The position numbers were made by a program, and so were the translations under genes. A stretch of DNA of 64,000 bases from contig JAISVX010000002.1 in NCBI GenBank assembly GCA_031271345.1, positions 50,666-114,665 on the forward strand, read 5' to 3'. Shown here piece after piece: positions 59,105 through 64,000 of the stretch. The first letter of the stretch is position 1; each line of letters begins with the position of its first letter. The DNA is from Lactobacillaceae bacterium. Lineage in GTDB: Bacteria; Pseudomonadota; Alphaproteobacteria; RF32; CAG-239. The notes below the pieces were generated by a model that worked only from the letters and a program-made list of their open reading frames with translations, was not told the origin of the DNA and did no database searches.

Positions 59105-61429
59105 ATGAAGAATTTAAGCTTTTTCGCGGTACTAACCCGCGTTTTTGTTGCAGTAAGCTTTTTAGCTTTGTTTGCATCTTGCTCGAAAGACCTTTTCGAG
59201 GAGTATGACAACACGGAGCCGGTAGACCCTACTGGCGGGTATGAAATCCTCAACGACGACCTGAAACACAATCGCACAAATTTGTGCGAGGTGAATTTCG
59301 GTTATGCAAAGGACAATATGACGTCCACTGTTTACATCACAAGCGACGGCGCAACCACTCCGTATACTCAGTATCCGAAGTTCGAAGCAAATGCCAACAG
59401 AAACTTGGAAGGAATTCCGACGATCTCAAGCTACACTTTGAATCTTCATGATCTGAACATCACGGCTGGCGAACCCGACGTTGAAAATGATGGAACATAC
59501 TACACGCGTACCGAAGACTGGAACGGCTCTTTCTTCGTTAACAATGAAGAAATTGACTTGGATGCAAAAAACATCGATTTTTCGAGGTTTTTCGCAGAAG
59601 AACTGCCTGTGCTTCAAATGCCTTATACGATTTTGGATTCGATGACTATCAATGGTTATACTATTGAGAACATCGGCGAGCAAGTTAACGGTTTCAAAGA
59701 GGTGACTTTCAAAATCATCCTCAATGCACACCGCACACGTGTTGGCTCTTCCAAGATTGTTGATGATGACGTACAAGGCGCTATCAAGTCTCGCAGCGCA
59801 GCTTCCACAAAGAGCGACGCCGCGACTTCCGATTTGATTGACGAAGTAGCTTATTTCTATGTGGCTAAGATTGCGGGTAATGTAGATCCTATTGATGAGT
59901 ATACAGGTTACGGCAATGTTCGTCAGAACGTTGTTTATGACTTTGTAAATCAGGTTGTACGTGTTACGGTTCTTGCAGATGAGTATTATACCATCTCTGG
60001 AACTAAGACCGTTACAGTCAAGGAAGACGAACTTCCTTTCGGTTGGTCCGCATCTGGCGTTCACGAGTTTGAAAGCGCTTCCAAAAACGTATCTGCAGGC
60101 AACACCAGCAGTGACGAAAATTCTGAAGCTGAGGTTAATCTTTACCAAATTCACACTATGGTTAATACCTATGGCGTAAAAGGTACGGATTTTGATTGCA
60201 ACAAGGAATTCACCTTCTGGTGGACGACTGGCGCAGTCATGTTCCATGGAGACCGCATCGATTATAACATTGCGACTCCGAAGCAGACACCTGCTGGAAT
60301 ATCTCAGGAAAGCGAAACTTCCAACAGCACCTACAAGACAATCACAACCTACAGCGTGAAAAACGCTATCACTTTTGGCACTGGCAGCAAAACCAATGAC
60401 TCGAAGGTGATTGTGAAAGTTAAGAAGGACGAAACGAAACCCGTAACTGTTGAGAATGTAGAACTCTCTCAGAAAAAGGTTGAAGAACTCGCGAGGACGA
60501 AAATCACTGTAACTGCAAACATCACTTATAGCGATGGAACAACAGCAGTAAAAGACACGGTGGTATATCGTACTCACGGAGCAGACAACGCAGCGACCAT
60601 TAACAGAACCAAGGCAGACAAAACGGTAAAATACGTTATCAATAACGTGTCTTCCGTTGCTTCTGGAAATCGTATTAACTATACGAACAGTGTTACCGTG
60701 AAATATTGCGATAATATTGAAGATGTAATGAATTTTGCATCTTTCCAAGAAGTAGGCGGTACCATCACTTTCTGGGGCAAATCTATCGAGCTTCAGGTTT
60801 CAACGATGGTTCCTTCGTATGTTTCTTTGGTTGAAGGCAGCACAATCGAAAGTGGCGACTACAACGTTACCACCTGGAATGTAAACGCTAAGTCTGTTAT
60901 CGGTACTCAGACCTTGAATCAGAAGGGTCTCGTTAACGTATCAGTAGAAAAAGAACAGGAATACTTCCACCCCACCAAGGGTAAGCTTGTAAAAGCTTAT
61001 GTTTCCTATTCCGCTTGTAATACTACAGCTAATAAACTGTGGGAAATCGTCGTAAAACAATGGGAAAACCAAAACGACGGTTCCATGGGTTATGAAATTG
61101 AAGTTGACGGCGTTCTCCAATCAAAGTTCTGGACTGCTTCTGAGTTGCACCCCTCAATGGTAGGGAACATTACTTCTGCAACCTCTAAAGGTCTGAACAA
61201 TGATTGGATGCCTTCCGATCATAAGATTCATTCGGCTTCGAGTGAAGGATACTGGTCTTGGACAGGTAAAGACGCGAGCGGTAAAGAATATCGCTCTACG
61301 TTCCCTTACAAGCTCTACAAGTACGACTCCAGCTATTGCCAGCGTTCGGTAACCTGCAAATTTGTAGGCGACCAGATGCAGGTAATTGAAAACGGTCAGG
61401 TTATACGCAGCTATTCTCGCGTACAGTAA
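59105..61429 (+). CDS. Large Bacteroidetes-like surface lipoprotein
   Basis: 774 residues. The lipoprotein signal runs to the lipobox FASC (Cys25), followed by SKDLFEEYDNTEP, a typical Bacteroidetes surface-lipoprotein start with acidic residues after the cysteine. The rest is Thr/Ser/Asn-rich and beta-strand-like, ending QMQVIENGQVIRSYSRVQ. No domain recognised; could be an adhesin or cell-surface polysaccharide-binding protein. Codon use differs from the core genes. The ATG has no Shine-Dalgarno (AATACAAAGACG). A possible operon with the gene at 61511. Confidence 0.75.
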   Translation: MKNLSFFAVLTRVFVAVSFLALFASCSKDLFEEYDNTEPVDPTGGYEILNDDLKHNRTNLCEVNFGYAKDNMTSTVYITSDGATTPYTQYPKFEANANRNLEGIPTISSYTLNLHDLNITAGEPDVENDGTYYTRTEDWNGSFFVNNEEIDLDAKNIDFSRFFAEELPVLQMPYTILDSMTINGYTIENIGEQVNGFKEVTFKIILNAHRTRVGSSKIVDDDVQGAIKSRSAASTKSDAATSDLIDEVAYFYVAKIAGNVDPIDEYTGYGNVRQNVVYDFVNQVVRVTVLADEYYTISGTKTVTVKEDELPFGWSASGVHEFESASKNVSAGNTSSDENSEAEVNLYQIHTMVNTYGVKGTDFDCNKEFTFWWTTGAVMFHGDRIDYNIATPKQTPAGISQESETSNSTYKTITTYSVKNAITFGTGSKTNDSKVIVKVKKDETKPVTVENVELSQKKVEELARTKITVTANITYSDGTTAVKDTVVYRTHGADNAATINRTKADKTVKYVINNVSSVASGNRINYTNSVTVKYCDNIEDVMNFASFQEVGGTITFWGKSIELQVSTMVPSYVSLVEGSTIESGDYNVTTWNVNAKSVIGTQTLNQKGLVNVSVEKEQEYFHPTKGKLVKAYVSYSACNTTANKLWEIVVKQWENQNDGSMGYEIEVDGVLQSKFWTASELHPSMVGNITSATSKGLNNDWMPSDHKIHSASSEGYWSWTGKDASGKEYRSTFPYKLYKYDSSYCQRSVTCKFVGDQMQVIENGQVIRSYSRVQ

Positions 61430-61451
61430 TTCAGTAAATAAGTTTTTAACG

Positions 61452-61480
61452 GCTTGGGGCAGATTTATTTTGCCCCAAGC
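61452..61480. terminator. Hairpin between the island genes
   Basis: GCTTGGGGCA (61452-61461) pairs with TGCCCCAAGC (61471-61480). No T-run follows on the plus strand, so it may only slow transcription or stabilise mRNA ends. Confidence 0.65.
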
Positions 61481-61510
61481 TATTTCCTAAAATTCAAAAA
61501 AACAAACGAG

Positions 61511-62224
61511 ATGAAAAAGAATATCATAATTACAGTTATCGCAATCGCAGTTTTTTCACTGGTGTCGGCTTCCGCTTTCGCGCAGCATCCGACGAAACCG
61601 CGTCCTAAAATGGACAGCGAGCTTCAGGAGGCTATCAGAACCTTGGGTGTTTTCACTCAGGAGAGCGTGGAAGTAAAGTCAGACGGCAAGGGTTCTCTGG
61701 ATTTCTGGAGGCTCACCGGCATAGGTTTTAACCTTTCCGGCAGTTGGGTGAAAGACGGTATGGATCTCAAGGCTGGTATGTTCTATCAGCTTCGCATTCC
61801 GAAAGCTCCTTGGACCCGAGGATTTATTCTCGGCGCCAATTTCGGTGGAACGCAAATTTCCATCGACGGAAATAAAAAGTTTGCTTTTAGCGGCGACGCT
61901 ACATTGATGCTCGATTTGGTAACATGGATCGCCCCGAAATCACACTTTGTGTTTAATGTCGGCGGCGGAGCAAGTTTCCATCATGTCAGCTACAGTGCGC
62001 AAATTCCGACAGGCGAGAACAAAGGCTTCAACCACACTTACGGTGGTTCGGCGTGGGGTCCGATTGCAAAGGCTCAGATTGGTTACGATTTCGGTCGTCG
62101 CGTAAGTCTTATGGCAGAAGTGTCGTATACCGCGTTCAACTTAGAGCGGAAACCGCTTGAGACGATTAACTACAGCTCTTTCAGAGCTGGTGTAACTCTG
62201 GCCGTCAAGATCGGTCGCAAATAG
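61511..62224 (+). CDS. Outer-membrane beta-barrel protein, Bacteroidetes-like
   Basis: 237 residues from the ATG at 61511. Signal peptide MKKNIIITVIAIAVFSLVSA then SAFAQ. The mature part alternates barrel strands (GFILGANFGGTQISI, SLMAEVSYTAFNLERK) and ends SSFRAGVTLAVKIGRK, typical of an OmpA-like or OM_channel barrel of about eight strands. The frame is open to 61454, but the upstream residues are not signal-like. No Shine-Dalgarno (AAAACAAACGAG). A terminator follows. Confidence 0.75.
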   Translation: MKKNIIITVIAIAVFSLVSASAFAQHPTKPRPKMDSELQEAIRTLGVFTQESVEVKSDGKGSLDFWRLTGIGFNLSGSWVKDGMDLKAGMFYQLRIPKAPWTRGFILGANFGGTQISIDGNKKFAFSGDATLMLDLVTWIAPKSHFVFNVGGGASFHHVSYSAQIPTGENKGFNHTYGGSAWGPIAKAQIGYDFGRRVSLMAEVSYTAFNLERKPLETINYSSFRAGVTLAVKIGRK

Positions 62225-62246
62225 GTAAATTTAACACAGAAGAATT

Positions 62247-62280
62247 AAGGTGGGAGTCTAGCGACTCTCACCTTTTCTTT
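62247..62280 (+). terminator. Terminator at the end of the island
   Basis: AAGGTGGGAGTC (62247-62258) pairs with GACTCTCACCTT (62263-62274), one G-U pair, then TT-C-TTTTTT. Confidence 0.9.
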
Positions 62281-62390
62281 TTTAAATTTTAGACTTCTGG
62301 ATAACTTAAAGATATTAAGACAATTGCTTAAATTTTTCTTGAAGAAAAATTTTAACTGGTATAGTCTTTCACCGAGTTTAATTTTTAACC

Positions 62391-62421
62391 CACCACAAGG
62401 CGGGAAACTTTTTTTGTGGTG
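62391..62421 (+). promoter_or_regulatory. Hairpin in the ppdK leader
   Basis: CACCACAA (62391-62398) pairs with TTGTGGTG (62414-62421), about 35 bases before the ppdK start. A second inverted repeat (AAATTTTTCTT with GAAGAAAAATTT, about 62332-62354) lies upstream. Their role is unknown; together they could form alternative leader structures. Confidence 0.45.
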
Positions 62422-62456
62422 ACAACCTTAATATTATAATAGGAGCTAAGACAACC

Positions 62457-64000
62457 ATGAGTAAATGGGTATATACATTTGGCAATGGTCATGCGGAAGG
62501 CGATGCCAGCATGAAAAATCTTCTTGGCGGCAAAGGTGCTAACTTGGCAGAAATGAACAGAGTTGGTCTACCGGTTCCTCCAGGATTTACTGTAACTACA
62601 GAAGTTTGTACATACTACTATGCAAACGGCAAAAAATATCCTTCAGATTTAGAAAAACAAGTTAAAGACGGCGTTGCGCATGCGGAGAAAATTATGGGCA
62701 AAAAATTTGCTGACGCAAATGACCCGCTTCTTTTCTCAGTTCGTTCCGGCGCAAGAGTTTCAATGCCTGGCATGATGAACACAGTTCTTAACTTGGGTCT
62801 TAACGATCAAACAGTTAAAGCTCTGGCAAAAGCTGCCGGCGACGAAAGATTTGCTTATGACTCTTATCGTCGTTTCATTATGATGTATTCCGACGTGGTT
62901 TTGGAAGCGGACATCGACCTTTATGAACATGCTTTAGAAGCTATGAAAGAGAAAAAAGGCTACAAAGTTGATACAGAATTAACAGCCGCAGACCTTAAGA
63001 CTCTTGTTGAAGAATACAAAGCTATCAGCGCAAAAATCGGCAAGGTTTTCCCACAAGACCCATGGGAGCAGTTAATGGGCGGTATTGGCGCCGTATTTAA
63101 CTCTTGGATGGTTAAAAAAGCCGTTACTTACCGTAAATTAAACAACATTCCGGGCGACTGGGGTACAGCGGTAAACGTACAGGCAATGGTGTTTGGAAAT
63201 GCCGGCGACGACTGTGCGACAGGCGTATGTTTCTCTCGCGACCCGTCAACAGGCGAAAACATGTTTTACGGCGAATATTTAACTAACGCTCAGGGCGAAG
63301 ACGTGGTTGCCGGTATCAGAACTCCGCTTCCTATGGCGCATGTCGGCGGTCGTAAAGACAGTCTTGAAGATGTTATGCCTTCTTTATATAAAGAATTAAA
63401 CGGCTACCGTCTGAAACTGGAACAGCACTATAAAGATATGCAGGATATGGAATTCACGATTGAGAACGGAAAACTTTACTTCCTGCAAACTCGTAACGGT
63501 AAAAGGACTGCGTTTGCCGCGCTTAAAATTGCCGTTGATATGGTTGAGGAAAAAGTTTTGTCAGACAAAGACGCGCTTCTTAAAATCGACCCGCGTTCTC
63601 TTGACGCGCTTCTGCACCCGACCTTTGTTCCCGCAGATTTGAAATCCGCAAAACATATTGCGGAAGGGTTGGCGGCATCACCCGGTGCTGCGTGCGGTAA
63701 AGTTGTCTTTACTGCATCACGCGCGGTAGAACTTAAAAACGCAAACCCGAAAGAAAAAATGATTTTGGTCAGACTTGAAACCTGCCCGGACGATATCGAA
63801 GGTATGGTTGTTTGCCAAGGTATTTTAACAGCTCGCGGTGGTATGACATCACACGCGGCTGTTGTTGCGCGCGGTATGGGAACTTGCTGTGTGGCGGGTT
63901 GTGGCGAACTCAAAATTAACGAAGACGCGAAATACTTTGAAGTTGGCGGAAAACGCTATACCGAGGGCGATGTAATTTCGATTGACGGATCGACCGGAAA
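62457..64000 (+). CDS. ppdK: Pyruvate, phosphate dikinase, N-terminal part (runs off the window)
   Basis: The first 514 residues of about 880-890. Interconverts pyruvate, ATP and phosphate with PEP, AMP and pyrophosphate. N-terminus WVYTFGNGHAEGDASMKNLL, then the ATP-grasp domain (FSVRSGARVSMPGMMNTVLN, WEQLMGGIGAVFNSW, ATGVCFSRDPSTGENMFYGE) and the phosphohistidine domain with catalytic His in GGMTSHAAVVARGMGTCCVA. The PEP-binding barrel is outside the window. Shine-Dalgarno AGGAG lies 12 bases before the ATG, preceded by hairpins. With fba upstream, it suggests pyrophosphate-linked glycolysis. Confidence 0.97.
   Translation, partial: MSKWVYTFGNGHAEGDASMKNLLGGKGANLAEMNRVGLPVPPGFTVTTEVCTYYYANGKKYPSDLEKQVKDGVAHAEKIMGKKFADANDPLLFSVRSGARVSMPGMMNTVLNLGLNDQTVKALAKAAGDERFAYDSYRRFIMMYSDVVLEADIDLYEHALEAMKEKKGYKVDTELTAADLKTLVEEYKAISAKIGKVFPQDPWEQLMGGIGAVFNSWMVKKAVTYRKLNNIPGDWGTAVNVQAMVFGNAGDDCATGVCFSRDPSTGENMFYGEYLTNAQGEDVVAGIRTPLPMAHVGGRKDSLEDVMPSLYKELNGYRLKLEQHYKDMQDMEFTIENGKLYFLQTRNGKRTAFAALKIAVDMVEEKVLSDKDALLKIDPRSLDALLHPTFVPADLKSAKHIAEGLAASPGAACGKVVFTASRAVELKNANPKEKMILVRLETCPDDIEGMVVCQGILTARGGMTSHAAVVARGMGTCCVAGCGELKINEDAKYFEVGGKRYTEGDVISIDGSTG

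Noticed and set aside
59426..60748. 440-codon open frame on the minus strand inside the large lipoprotein gene
   Set aside because: It lies wholly within a plus-strand lipoprotein with a clear signal; the cysteine- and arginine-rich translation looks like a shadow of coding sequence.
1..64000. CRISPR arrays, rRNA genes, intact insertion sequences
   Set aside because: I saw no regularly spaced short repeats, no rRNA signature sequences and no transposase ORFs in either strand.

Overview
The window looks like chromosomal DNA from an AT-rich alphaproteobacterium with a host-associated or fermentative lifestyle. The lineage is inferred from alphaproteobacterial regulators: a CckA-type hybrid kinase, an HdaA-type clamp-binding AAA protein, a MipZ-type division ATPase, and a lexA gene preceded by the direct-repeat SOS box GTTC-N7-GTTC used by this class. 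Anaerobic metabolism is suggested by a class III ribonucleotide reductase and pyruvate phosphate dikinase. I cannot name the species. An uncultured gut relative of Rhodospirillales is my guess.

Layout. 1-8.5 kb: the end of hisS, prfA, a degenerate VanX-like gene, a DNA glycosylase, dnaE and two related membrane proteins. 8.5-16.6 kb: a DUF2207 membrane protein, a stand-alone GlmU-type uridylyltransferase, an M3 oligopeptidase, a VirB8-like protein, and divergently from it a TolC-like lipoprotein. 16.6-22 kb: an NrdR-box-controlled anaerobic RNR operon in which the glycyl-radical domain is a separate gene, followed by nrdG, Nudix, NADAR and a flippase-like protein. 22-26.5 kb: lexA, lysS, a polysaccharide deacetylase-like gene, tRNA-Glu and a tiny lipoprotein. 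26.5-37.7 kb is an accessory zone: ankyrin protein, secreted proteins, MFS/HD/Nudix operon, two OB-fold stress proteins, a Cys-rich repeat protein, an FGase-like protein and a periplasmic-binding-like protein. 37.7-49.7 kb: an RND pump, then hdaA-cckA-pgm and dacA-mipZ (cell cycle and envelope). 49.9-56.5 kb: tRNA-His, an FAD oxidoreductase, a Ttd14-like ATPase/CYTH protein behind a leader-peptide-like ORF, a DUF4105 outer-membrane protein and a HEFGH-motif protein. 56.6-64 kb: fba, a foreign-looking island of Bacteroidetes-like secreted proteins, and the start of ppdK.

Two gene populations are mixed. Housekeeping genes have strong Shine-Dalgarno sequences. About eight genes (at 1.6, 26.5, 29.1, 32.3, 50.3, 57.9, 59.1 and 61.5 kb) have A-rich leaders with no Shine-Dalgarno, and several of these have Bacteroidetes-style signal peptides and different codon use. 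They look acquired from cohabiting Bacteroidetes.

The most notable observations are the split class III RNR (catalytic protein and glycyl-radical domain in separate ORFs), and an element found after both tRNA genes. In that element the terminator hairpin extends into an inverted copy of the tRNA 3' acceptor strand including CCA, followed about 70 bp later by a conserved sequence.
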